Shown: in pieces, positions 31,060 to 39,134 of the stretch
Layout of the letters: each line of letters starts with the position of its first letter
How positions within the stretch are numbered: position 1 is the stretch's first letter
Translations under genes and position numbers: made by a program
Notes under the pieces: generated by a model
Database searches by the model: none
Told to the model about the DNA's origin: nothing
What the model saw: the letters and a program-made list of their open reading frames with translations, nothing else
NCBI GenBank assembly: GCA_945865885.1
Contig: CAMBEZ010000003.1
Coordinates: 25,345-89,344 of the forward strand
Direction: 5' to 3'
Length of the DNA stretch: 64,000 nucleotides
DNA from: Owenweeksia hongkongensis DSM 17368
Lineage (GTDB): Bacteria; Bacteroidota; Bacteroidia; Flavobacteriales; Schleiferiaceae

Positions 31060-31737
31060 TTACTTTTCAATAAGGTCTTTAAATTTGCTGCGCTGCACCC
31101 AAATAATTATGGCTACGACAATCAAAGCCATGGGCGGCAACAACATCATTCCGTTGTTGCTGTAGAAACCGGTACCTGTTTCTGGATTCAAATACCAATC
31201 CGTCGGAACCACTTGGTATCCATAAAGCTGGCCCGAACCCAACAACTCCCGAATGAAGGCAATAACAATCAATACAACCGCATAGCCCGCACCGTTGCCA
31301 ATGCCGTCCAGGAATGATTTCCATGGGGTATTGCCCAAAGCAAAGGCTTCAATCCGGCCCATCAGGATGCAGTTGGTGATGATCAAACCAACAAACACGG
31401 AAAGCTGCTTACTGACGTCGTACACATACGCCTTGAGGATCTGATCCACAATGATAACCAATGCAGCTACAACAACCAGCTGGACAATGATTCGAATTCG
31501 GTTGGGAATCAAATTCCGAAGCAACGAGGTAATCAGGTTGGAAAACGCCGTTACGACCAAAACGGACACCCCCATTACGATGGCAGGCTGCAACTTTACC
31601 GTAATGGCCAATGAAGAACAAATACCCAAAACCTGAACCGTTACCGGATTCTGCATGTTGAAGGGATCCGCCAACAGTTTCCGATTTTCCTTCGAAAACA
31701 AGCCCGATTTGGGCTTGGACTGTTCGTTTGAACTCAT
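31060..31737 (-). CDS. nqrD: Na+-translocating NADH:quinone reductase subunit D
   Basis: 225 residues. After a soluble N-terminus (SKPKSGLFSKENRKLLADPF) come about six membrane helices with VLGICSSLAITVKLQP and IITNCILMGRIEAFALG, the two Cys-bearing motifs shared with NqrE that coordinate the membrane iron cofactor. Its ATG overlaps the nqrC stop by 4 nt, consistent with coupled translation of adjacent subunits. Confidence 0.97.
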   Translation of the reverse strand: MSSNEQSKPKSGLFSKENRKLLADPFNMQNPVTVQVLGICSSLAITVKLQPAIVMGVSVLVVTAFSNLITSLLRNLIPNRIRIIVQLVVVAALVIIVDQILKAYVYDVSKQLSVFVGLIITNCILMGRIEAFALGNTPWKSFLDGIGNGAGYAVVLIVIAFIRELLGSGQLYGYQVVPTDWYLNPETGTGFYSNNGMMLLPPMALIVVAIIIWVQRSKFKDLIEK

Positions 31738-32486
31738 AATGAAGATACTTCTGCAGTTAATGTATCCGCCGAAACCGGTGCTGGTGCAACCGCGCTGCCG
31801 AACGTTTTCAAATACTCAATGTAAGGAGCCAAGCAGTCTTGAATCATGCTCTGTACCCCCACGGAGGTAATGGTTCCTCCGCTGATTCCTTGAACTTCGT
31901 GTTCGGATGAAGTTTTGCCTTTAACCACCGCAATGGAGACAAAATTACTTCCATTCAAAATCTTCTTGCCAACAAATTGACCTGAAAAAAGTACCGTGGA
32001 AATTTCAGCTCCCAATCCCGGTGTTTCGCTTTTGTGGCCAAAAGAAGCACCAAAAACGGTGTTACCGTCTTTTTCCAAAGACAAGTTACCCCATACCGGG
32101 CCCCACAATCCTTTGCCCCGCATGGGAATGATGTAAAATTCCTTTCCACCGACGTTGGCGACGTAGAGCGGGACTTCGCGGGTTTCCAGCGGCTGCGAAA
32201 CGGCAGCAGCTAAATCGATGTTGAACGCCGGCTGTGTGGGGTTTTCAACAATTTTACCGTTGCGGATGACCAGGGACTGTTTGATGTACTGGTCAAAGGC
32301 AGGACCCGCCGAATCGCGCTGAACAACAACGTTAATGGACGACAAGATCTCCTGCTTCTTTTCCAATTCAATATTGGCATCCTGAGCAGGCTTCAAGGCA
32401 ATCGCCGCATAGGAAAGCATGGCTGCCACAATCACCACCATAACGATGGAGAACAGGTAGGTGTATTTATTGCTATTGATGTCCAT
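31734..32486 (-). CDS. nqrC: Na+-translocating NADH:quinone reductase subunit C
   Basis: 250 residues with one N-terminal membrane helix (YLFSIVMVVIVAAMLSYAAI) and a periplasmic FMN-binding domain. Thr205 in GISGGTITSVGVQ corresponds to the covalently flavinylated threonine of V. cholerae NqrC (SGAT motif; here SGGT). GLGAEISTVLFSGQFVGKKI is also family-typical. The FMN would be attached by ApbE encoded at the end of this cluster. 4 nt separate it from nqrB. Confidence 0.96.
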   Translation of the reverse strand: MDINSNKYTYLFSIVMVVIVAAMLSYAAIALKPAQDANIELEKKQEILSSINVVVQRDSAGPAFDQYIKQSLVIRNGKIVENPTQPAFNIDLAAAVSQPLETREVPLYVANVGGKEFYIIPMRGKGLWGPVWGNLSLEKDGNTVFGASFGHKSETPGLGAEISTVLFSGQFVGKKILNGSNFVSIAVVKGKTSSEHEVQGISGGTITSVGVQSMIQDCLAPYIEYLKTFGSAVAPAPVSADTLTAEVSSL

Positions 32487-32490
32487 TTTT

Positions 32491-33654
32491 TCAGGCTTTA
32501 GCGCGCTTCAAGCGCTTTTGGATATTGGAGTCTACAACATAATAATCCACGAGCGGAGCCAAAGTGTTCATCAACAAAATGGCCAGCATCCAACCTTCCG
32601 GATAGGCCGGATTGAAGACGCGTATCAAAATGCCCAAAATACCGATCATAAATCCATAAATCCATTTGCCCGTTTCGGTGTGTGCTGCAGAAACAGGGTC
32701 CGTTGCCATAAAGACCAAAGCAAACGCGGCAGAGCCAAACACCAAGTGAAAATGAGGCGGAATGGACATGTACTCCTTCATGGGACCGGGGTCCATGGAG
32801 CCGGATACGGAATTGAAGATGAAGGCCATGGTCAATGCGCCCAACGCTCCCGAAAGCATGATTTTCCAACTGCCAACCCCAGAGTAAATCAGGTAAGCAG
32901 CTCCAATCAAGATGGCTACGGCGCTGGTTTCTCCGATGGAACCCGGAATGAAACCCAGAAACGCATCCCAAGCGCTGTAGGAAGTAGTACCGGTGGTGGC
33001 GTACTGGCCCAGCGCGGTTGCTCCTGAAAAACCATCCACTTTTTGCGCCAAATCGGCCGAATCTCCAATCCAAACCTTGTCACCAGACATGTAGGTTGGG
33101 TAAGCGAAGAACGCAAAAGCCCGCGCAGTCAATGCCGGATTCAGCACGTTCATGCCCGTTCCACCAAACACCTCTTTGCCAAACAACACGGCGAATGCGG
33201 TAGAAATGGCAACCATCCACAAAGGAATATCGATGGGCATGATCAACGGAATCAACATTCCGGAAACCAAGAAACCTTCGTTGACCGCATGTTTGTTGAT
33301 GTAGGCAAAGTAAATTTCAATGCTCAAACCCGCAATGTACGTTACCGCAATCATGGGCATAATGCGCATGGCACCGTACATCAAGTTGTCCATGGTCCAA
33401 AAAGCAAGATCCGGGCTCAACCAACGGTAGTGCTGGTATCCTGCATTGAACATGCCAAAAACCAAGGCGGGTAGCAACGCAATGATCACCGTGAACATGG
33501 TCCGCTTCAGGTCAATGGCGTCGCGGACATGAGCTCCGCTGTGCGTGGTGTGGCCCGGCACAAACAAGAACGTCTCTATGGCGTTGTGCAGGGTGTACAT
33601 CGGGCTGGTTTCAGCCGGACGTATTTTCTCGAGAAAGTTGTGTAAAAATTTCAT
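32491..33654 (-). CDS. nqrB: Na+-translocating NADH:quinone reductase subunit B
   Basis: 387 residues with about ten membrane helices. The flavinylation motif DGFSGATALG gives Thr213 as the probable FMN acceptor; GGTGMNVLNPALTARAFAFF and FVPGHTTHSGAHVRDAIDLK (quoted in part) are conserved in NqrB. The subunit also carries riboflavin and the sodium pathway. C-terminal RVFNPAYPEGWMLAILLMN is typical. 9 nt after nqrA. Confidence 0.97.
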   Translation of the reverse strand: MKFLHNFLEKIRPAETSPMYTLHNAIETFLFVPGHTTHSGAHVRDAIDLKRTMFTVIIALLPALVFGMFNAGYQHYRWLSPDLAFWTMDNLMYGAMRIMPMIAVTYIAGLSIEIYFAYINKHAVNEGFLVSGMLIPLIMPIDIPLWMVAISTAFAVLFGKEVFGGTGMNVLNPALTARAFAFFAYPTYMSGDKVWIGDSADLAQKVDGFSGATALGQYATTGTTSYSAWDAFLGFIPGSIGETSAVAILIGAAYLIYSGVGSWKIMLSGALGALTMAFIFNSVSGSMDPGPMKEYMSIPPHFHLVFGSAAFALVFMATDPVSAAHTETGKWIYGFMIGILGILIRVFNPAYPEGWMLAILLMNTLAPLVDYYVVDSNIQKRLKRAKA

Positions 33655-33663
33655 CGTCCCGAA

Positions 33664-35010
33664 TTAATTCATTTCTGTGTAGACGGTGTCCAAAGCCTCG
33701 CGAACCAATTCTTGAAGCGGTTGTTTGGACGTACAAATCACTTCGCAAAGGGCGAAATCTTCCTCAACCACTTCGTAAATGCCCAGCTGTTCCATTTTAT
33801 CGATGTCGCTGGCCCACATGGCCTTGAGCAGTTGCAATGGGTAGATGTCAAATGGGAATACGCGATCGTACTGTCCGGTCATGACAAAATTCCGCTCTTC
33901 ACCGTGCATGTTGGTGTCTAAGGCAAATGTTTTACTGGGTGTTAACCAGCTGAAAAACGTGCGCGACAGGGAGAACTTACCAAAGCCGGGAAGCAACCAA
34001 CCTAAGAAATCGGGCTGATCTCCTTCGGGCAAGGTTGCAATTTGGTGGTGGTAATAATGAAGAGCATCCTCTTTACCTACGTGAATTCCCGTCAGTACGT
34101 TTCCGCTGATGATGCGGATCCCGTCTGCTTGGATTTGGTTGGCCAAAATTCCACTCAGTGCGCTTCCGGGAAGAACTTGAATGTGCTTGGGCTCGCCAAC
34201 ACCACTTCCCGTGAGACTGATCACGCGTTCCATTCGGCACGTGCCCGTTGAAAACAACTCGCCCAACACGCAAACGTCTTGTGCGGTAAGCGTCCAGATC
34301 ACCTCACCCTTGTTCAGCGGAGAAATTTGTTGGATGTGCAGGCTCGTATTTCCGGAAGGGTGTGGACCACTAAATGCATGTATTTCAACACCATTTAGGG
34401 ATTCAAAAACCGGCAAAGAGCTGCCTTCACGAACGGTTAGTACCGTGCGGTCGGACAATCGCTTGACAACTTCCATGCCCTCCACAAACGATGACTCGCG
34501 ACCCGCCAACTGTACGTCGATGTGCGGAGCGTGCGGTGCGGTGTCCATGCTGTTCACAAATACTGCTTTCGGCTGATCACCGGGCTTGGCCACAACGCCG
34601 TACGGACGCATTTGAACCAAGGACCAAACACCCGAGGCCTTTAGTTTTTCTAAAATTTGCGCACGGTCCAGGTCCGAAGGTTTGGCGGCGCCAAAATCGC
34701 GGTATTCGTTGACGGCATCGGGCGCAATCTCTACAAAATGCAGAACGCGCTTTTCGCCGCGCAAAACCCGGGAAACGGTGCCGCTCACCGGAGACGGAAC
34801 CACCACCGAAGCGTCGGTCTTGGAATAAAAGATGGCATCGCCGGCCAAAATTCGATCTCCTTCCTTGACGGAAAGTTTCGGCGAGAACCCTTTGAAATCT
34901 TCAGGGTAGAGTGTAACTCTTTGTGGTTGAGGGGCTACAACTAAAGCACTGGACGGAGCGCCGATCAGTTTTAGGTCGTAACCCTTGCGAACGCGGTGGA
35001 CTTTTGCCAT
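33664..35010 (-). CDS. nqrA: Na+-translocating NADH:quinone reductase subunit A
   Basis: 448 residues from ATG 35010; a frame extends 20 codons upstream but would include the leader. VHRVRKGYDLKLIGAP opens the protein, followed by the biotin-carboxylase-like and barrel-sandwich regions (PSPVSGTVSRVLRGEKR) and RTFFSWLTP, ISGNVLTG and YDRVFPFDIYPLQLLKAM, all canonical. NqrA is the cytoplasmic quinone-binding subunit and heads the operon nqrABCDEF-apbE. The complex exports Na+ while oxidising NADH, typical of marine and many other Bacteroidota. Confidence 0.97.
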   Translation of the reverse strand: MAKVHRVRKGYDLKLIGAPSSALVVAPQPQRVTLYPEDFKGFSPKLSVKEGDRILAGDAIFYSKTDASVVVPSPVSGTVSRVLRGEKRVLHFVEIAPDAVNEYRDFGAAKPSDLDRAQILEKLKASGVWSLVQMRPYGVVAKPGDQPKAVFVNSMDTAPHAPHIDVQLAGRESSFVEGMEVVKRLSDRTVLTVREGSSLPVFESLNGVEIHAFSGPHPSGNTSLHIQQISPLNKGEVIWTLTAQDVCVLGELFSTGTCRMERVISLTGSGVGEPKHIQVLPGSALSGILANQIQADGIRIISGNVLTGIHVGKEDALHYYHHQIATLPEGDQPDFLGWLLPGFGKFSLSRTFFSWLTPSKTFALDTNMHGEERNFVMTGQYDRVFPFDIYPLQLLKAMWASDIDKMEQLGIYEVVEEDFALCEVICTSKQPLQELVREALDTVYTEMN

Positions 35011-35044
35011 ATGAAGCGATCGAAGTTGAACTATTTTTCGCCGC

Positions 35045-35052
35045 CAAAAGTA
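35045..35052 (-). promoter_or_regulatory. -7 promoter element (TACTTTTG) for the nqr operon
   Basis: Exact consensus 34 nt before the nqrA ATG. A TTTG lies 15 nt further upstream (35068-35071), shorter than the usual -33 spacing. Unlike most genes here, nqrA has a real leader of about 30 nt. Confidence 0.65.
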
Positions 35053-35131
35053 CAAAGCAAAGGCTCGCAAAAGGCAGTCAGTACCCTTTTTTTTTCGACC
35101 TTTGGTAAAATACTCGTTGATATACCAAGCT

Positions 35132-36388
35132 ATGCGTTTCCGTTTGATTTTACTGCTGTCGTTGTGCTTGGTTCCTTGGCTCCGTTTGCCTGTTTTGGCG
35201 CAGTCCGCGTCGGACTACCGAGCGGAAGGCCTAGCCACCGTACTGGCGCATCCGGCGGGCCGCCCCAGCGAGTTGCCCGTGGTGCGTTGGAACACCTCCG
35301 GTGCGCTCAAATTTTCGTTCGACGACCTCTACCAACGCAGCCAAGTCCTGCAGTACACCTTGGTCCTGTGTTCGCACGACTGGATCCCGTCGGACCTTCT
35401 GAGCAGCGACTACCTCGCTGGATACTTGCAGGAGCCCCTTCCCAGCGGGCAAATTGCCTTCAACACCTACGTTCCCTACACCCACTTTGAGGCAATGTTG
35501 CCTACCTCTACTTTGCGTCCCACGCGGTCCGGAAACTACTTGTTGGTGGTTTTTGAAGACGACCCCTCCACTCCCCTGCTCACCCAGCGCGTGGTATTTT
35601 ATGAAGAACTCGCCAGTGTGGCCGTCGACGTTCATCGGGCCCTGACCCCCGAGACGCAAAAAACCCACCAAGAAGTTGATTTTACGGTGGGCGTGAATCA
35701 GTACCCCGTTCCTCAGCCCTTCCAAGATATTCGCGCCGTAGTGTACCAAAACCTGGACTTCTCCGAGCAACCCCGTTCCTTCAGCCCTCGGTTCGTGCGG
35801 AACGACCTGTTGGACTTCAACTTCGACAACGGCGAGAACCAGTTTCCTGGGGTCCACGAATTTCGCGAATGGGACACCAAAAATACCCAAGTACCTTCTC
35901 TCTTCGTTCGACGTTTTGACCTGGTGGATGGGGTGTGGAATGCCTACGTGGCTGCCGAACCCCTGCGCGGTTTGGAGCGCTACCTGTTCAAGCAAGACGC
36001 GGACGGCGTTGCTCTCCCCCGCAAACAAAACGCCAACGCCAACGTGGAAGCAGATTACCTCTGGGTGGACCTGGCCCTGGACGACCTGGAAAAAACAGGC
36101 CAGCGGCGCATTTTTGCGGTAGGTGCCTTCAACGGTTTTCGGCCGCGTCCGGAAGACGAAATGAAGTACGACCCCACCACCCAACAGTACCGCGGTCGGG
36201 TCCTGAGCAAACAGGGGTACTTCAACTACTGGTACGTGGAAAAGACCGACGACGGTTGGGACTACTCCGTTACGGAGGGAAACCACTGGGAAACCCAAAA
36301 TACCTACACCGTTTTGATTTACCACCGGGAGTGGGTTCGTCGGTACGACCGCGTCATTGGCCAGGCGGTGGTGCGGTTCCCCCGGTAA
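35132..36388 (+). CDS. DUF5103 / type IX secretion system plug-type protein
   Basis: 418 residues from ATG 35132. MRFRLILLLSLCLVPWLRLP is a signal peptide. The rest follows the DUF5103 pattern: LKFSFDDLYQRSQVLQYTLV (two-domain beta start), TRSGNYLLVVFEDD, QEVDFTVGVNQYPVPQPFQD and VLSKQGYFNYWYV. Family members have been described as the plug of the SprA translocon of the type IX system, closing the periplasmic side. It is consistent with the T9SS cargo protein encoded at 14777-17935; no other por/spr/gld genes are in the window. GACCTTTG at 35097-35104 may be its -7 element. Confidence 0.88.
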   Translation: MRFRLILLLSLCLVPWLRLPVLAQSASDYRAEGLATVLAHPAGRPSELPVVRWNTSGALKFSFDDLYQRSQVLQYTLVLCSHDWIPSDLLSSDYLAGYLQEPLPSGQIAFNTYVPYTHFEAMLPTSTLRPTRSGNYLLVVFEDDPSTPLLTQRVVFYEELASVAVDVHRALTPETQKTHQEVDFTVGVNQYPVPQPFQDIRAVVYQNLDFSEQPRSFSPRFVRNDLLDFNFDNGENQFPGVHEFREWDTKNTQVPSLFVRRFDLVDGVWNAYVAAEPLRGLERYLFKQDADGVALPRKQNANANVEADYLWVDLALDDLEKTGQRRIFAVGAFNGFRPRPEDEMKYDPTTQQYRGRVLSKQGYFNYWYVEKTDDGWDYSVTEGNHWETQNTYTVLIYHREWVRRYDRVIGQAVVRFPR

Positions 36389-36437
36389 CTTGCGCAACCA
36401 ACCGTTCTGTGATGCACCGAGCGGGCGGAGTTCAACG

Positions 36438-36445
36438 TATTTTTG
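36438..36445 (+). promoter_or_regulatory. -7 promoter element (TATTTTTG) upstream of the Sua5 gene
   Basis: Exact consensus 20 nt before GTG 36466, followed by an A-rich leader; it rules out the upstream in-frame ATG at 36412 as the main start. Confidence 0.6.
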
Positions 36446-36465
36446 CCGCTCCGAATAAAATCACC

Positions 36466-37464
36466 GTGAACCTACCCAACAACCTCCCACCTCTGCCCTT
36501 TGCAACACAATTGGGCAGCTCCGTGGAACAGGCATTGGAATGGCTCCGAGCCGGTGAACCGGTGGCACTGCCCACCGAAACGGTGTACGGCCTGGCCGGG
36601 AATGCGCTGGACGTACGAGCGGCAGCCCAAATCTTTGCCGCCAAAAACCGCCCGTCTTTTGACCCCCTGCTGGTGCACGTGGACTCCGTTGCGTCGGCAC
36701 GGAAGTACGCTATCCTGCCAGACTGGGTGGAACGGGCGATGGAGTCGAACGGCCCGGGACCCTTGACCTTTGTGGTGCCCAAAAAAGACTGCATCCCGGA
36801 TTTGGTCACGTCTGGCTTGCCCACCGTAGGCATCCGCATCCCCAACCATCCGCTTTTTTTGGAGGTGCTGCGGCAGCTTCCCTTCCCGTTGGCGGCACCG
36901 TCGGCCAATCCGTTTGGGTACATCAGCCCCACCACCGCCCAACACGTTTGGGATCAATTGAACGGGAAAATACCGTATATATTGGACGGAGGAGCGTGTA
37001 CGGTTGGCGTTGAATCCACCATTGTGGACGCCACGTTGCCCGTTCCCGCGGTGGTGCGCTTGGGCGGCACAACAGTAGAACAAGTGGAGGCCCTGCTGGG
37101 ACGAACGGTAGAAGTGCGTACCCACAGCAGCAGCCGTCCGCAAGCGCCCGGCCTGCTGGAAAGCCATTATGCCCCGCGGATTCCCTTAATCCTGGTGGAC
37201 GAGCAAGATGTTGTGGAGGTACCGTGCGGTTGGGCGGTCGTAGGGTACCGGAATATCGCCCATTGGATTCAGGTGGACCCCGAACGATCATGGTTGCTAT
37301 CGCCCCAGAACAACGATTGCGAGGCGGCAGCGAATCTATTTGCCTTTTTGCGCGCGGCAGATTCCTCAGGCGCCCAGGGCATTGTAGCCTCCCGCGCGCC
37401 GCATCACGGTTTGGGACCGGCCATCAACGATCGGTTGCAGCGTGCTGCACATTTTCCCGCCTAA
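36466..37464 (+). CDS. L-threonylcarbamoyladenylate synthase (Sua5/YciO/YrdC)
   Basis: 332 residues from GTG 36466. The YrdC core has AGEPVALPTETVYGLAGNAL, KNRPSFDPLLVHV, GPGPLTFVV, VGIRIPNHPLFLEVL and PLAAPSANPFGYISPTTAQH. The C-terminal Sua5 domain starts after the linker SRPQAPGLLESHYAPRIPLI, so this is the long Sua5 type rather than the short TsaC type. It makes threonylcarbamoyl-AMP for t6A37 of tRNAs, the substrate modification later methylthiolated by MtaB, also encoded in this window. The start was chosen from the promoter; ATG 36412 would place the promoter inside the gene. Confidence 0.93.
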   Translation: MNLPNNLPPLPFATQLGSSVEQALEWLRAGEPVALPTETVYGLAGNALDVRAAAQIFAAKNRPSFDPLLVHVDSVASARKYAILPDWVERAMESNGPGPLTFVVPKKDCIPDLVTSGLPTVGIRIPNHPLFLEVLRQLPFPLAAPSANPFGYISPTTAQHVWDQLNGKIPYILDGGACTVGVESTIVDATLPVPAVVRLGGTTVEQVEALLGRTVEVRTHSSSRPQAPGLLESHYAPRIPLILVDEQDVVEVPCGWAVVGYRNIAHWIQVDPERSWLLSPQNNDCEAAANLFAFLRAADSSGAQGIVASRAPHHGLGPAINDRLQRAAHFPA

Positions 37465-37487
37465 CAAATGACGCTCAGCTGGCGTTG

Positions 37488-38222
37488 CTAACGTTTGCGC
37501 AAAACAAAGTTTTGCCCCAAATAAACCTTCCGCACCTGAGGATCTTCCGCCAACTCCTCGGCCGTGCCGCTTTTTAGGATTTTTCCTTCAAACATCAGGT
37601 ACGCGCGGTCCGTAATGGCCAGTGTTTCTTGCACGTTGTGGTCCGTAATGAGCACCCCAATGCCCTTTTCCTTGAGCTTGAGGACAATGGCCTGAATGTC
37701 TTCCACGGCGATTGGATCCACCCCGGCAAAGGGTTCGTCCAGTAAAATAAACTGGGGATTGGCGGCCAAGCAGCGCGCAATTTCGGTGCGTCGGCGTTCG
37801 CCCCCGGAAAGCAGATCGCCCCGCGTTTTGCGCAACGAAGTGAGTCCAAATTCTTCCAGCAGTTCGGTGCATCGGCTGCGGTGTTCCTCTGGAGTGCCCG
37901 GTTGGAACTCCAAAATAGCAAGCACGTTGTCTTCAACGGTCATTTTTCGAAAAACCGACGGTTCCTGCGCCAAGTACCCAATGCCTGCTTGAGCGCGCTG
38001 GTACATGGGGGAATTCGTCAGGTCCACGTCGTCCAAAAGCACCGTGCCGGCATCCGGCCGAATCAGCCCCACCACCGTGTAAAAACTGGTGGTTTTGCCT
38101 GCACCGTTGGGCCCGAGCAGCCCCACGATTTCGCCTTGCGCCACTTCAAAGGAAATTCCATGCACCACGGCCCGGCCGCGGTAGTGCTTTTCCAAGTTCA
38201 ATGCGCGAAGTACCTTATTCAT
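37488..38222 (-). CDS. lptB: LPS export ABC transporter ATP-binding protein
   Basis: 244 residues from ATG 38222 (a TTG 15 nt upstream is less likely). Walker [17 protein letters not shown]-loop [20 protein letters not shown], signature [15 protein letters not shown], Walker [17 protein letters not shown] and H-loop [12 protein letters not shown]; the RRTEIAR and DPIAV variants are characteristic of LptB. It powers lipopolysaccharide extraction with LptFG, which are not in the window. Its start overlaps the tatC end by 8 nt. Confidence 0.95.
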   Translation of the reverse strand: MNKVLRALNLEKHYRGRAVVHGISFEVAQGEIVGLLGPNGAGKTTSFYTVVGLIRPDAGTVLLDDVDLTNSPMYQRAQAGIGYLAQEPSVFRKMTVEDNVLAILEFQPGTPEEHRSRCTELLEEFGLTSLRKTRGDLLSGGERRRTEIARCLAANPQFILLDEPFAGVDPIAVEDIQAIVLKLKEKGIGVLITDHNVQETLAITDRAYLMFEGKILKSGTAEELAEDPQVRKVYLGQNFVLRKR

Positions 38223-39027
38223 GAGCTGATTTTTCAACGCGTCGAACCACCACGATTCCTACCTCGTACAGGAGCATGATGGGCACCGTGACCACCAATT
38301 GACTCAATACGTCGGGCGGCGTAATGACTGCGGCCACAAACAAAATCAAGACCAAGGCCACCCGTCGTTGTTCGGCCAAAAAAGCGGCCGTTACAATACC
38401 CATTCGGCCCAAAAAGTAGAGCAAGATGGGCAATTCAAAGAGCAGGCCGCACGCCAAGGTAACGCTGGCCACCATGGACAAATAGGATCCGACGTCGATC
38501 ATGTTTTGAATTTCCGTGGACACGTTATAATGGGACAAGAACTGCACGGAGAGCGGGACGATGAGGAAGTACCCAAAAGCAGCTCCACTGAAGAACAAGG
38601 AAGAAACGGAACCCAAAAAGAACCGCGATGCTTTGCGTTCTTTGGCCGTGAGCCCCGGAGCCACAAAACGCCAAAGTTCCCATACCACGTAGGGGAAAGC
38701 TACCACCATGCCCACCATAAAGCTCAACCAGATGTGGAGGGTGAATTGCCCGGCCATGGTGGTGTTGATGAGGTTGAACGGCAAGTCCGTGATGCACAAT
38801 CCCTCCAGCTGCAAGCGTTCGCCCACCCAACAAAAAGCACGGTAGGTCCAGAAGGACGGATCTTTGGGACCAAAGAGCACTCGGTCCACCACAAAGTCTA
38901 CGGCAGCAAAGGCCCCGACAGCAGCAACCACTACCGCTAGGGCCGCGCGCACCAAATGCGAACGCAAGGCGCCCAAGTGGTCCATGAAGCTCATGGTGTT
39001 GTTTTCTGCTTCGGGTGGGATAGGCAT
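38215..39027 (-). CDS. tatC: Sec-independent protein translocase TatC
   Basis: 270 residues with six membrane helices. [16 protein letters not shown] is the E/DHLxELRxR-type start, followed by [46 protein letters not shown] and [16 protein letters not shown]. TatC recognises twin-arginine signals. ATG 39027 was chosen because TACCTTTG lies 6 nt before it; the frame is open for another 33 codons upstream into and past that element. No tatA/B gene is nearby. Confidence 0.96.
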   Translation of the reverse strand: MPIPPEAENNTMSFMDHLGALRSHLVRAALAVVVAAVGAFAAVDFVVDRVLFGPKDPSFWTYRAFCWVGERLQLEGLCITDLPFNLINTTMAGQFTLHIWLSFMVGMVVAFPYVVWELWRFVAPGLTAKERKASRFFLGSVSSLFFSGAAFGYFLIVPLSVQFLSHYNVSTEIQNMIDVGSYLSMVASVTLACGLLFELPILLYFLGRMGIVTAAFLAEQRRVALVLILFVAAVITPPDVLSQLVVTVPIMLLYEVGIVVVRRVEKSAHE

Positions 39028-39033
39028 GTGCAA

Positions 39034-39041
39034 CAAAGGTA
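39034..39041 (-). promoter_or_regulatory. -7 promoter element (TACCTTTG) for tatC-lptB
   Basis: Exact consensus ending 6 nt before the tatC ATG. Confidence 0.65.
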
Positions 39042-39102
39042 CAATCTGAATTATCTTCGGACTCCGCAACAAATAGGGCTTGGGGTTGTGGCTTGAATTA
39101 TG

Positions 39103-39110
39103 TACCTTTA
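39103..39110 (+). promoter_or_regulatory. -7 promoter element (TACCTTTA) for recQ
   Basis: One mismatch from consensus; a TTG at 39080-39082 lies 20 nt upstream, the expected -33 spacing. 24 nt from the recQ ATG. Confidence 0.6.
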
Positions 39111-39134
39111 AATAATTGCGAATCAACTTGTTTC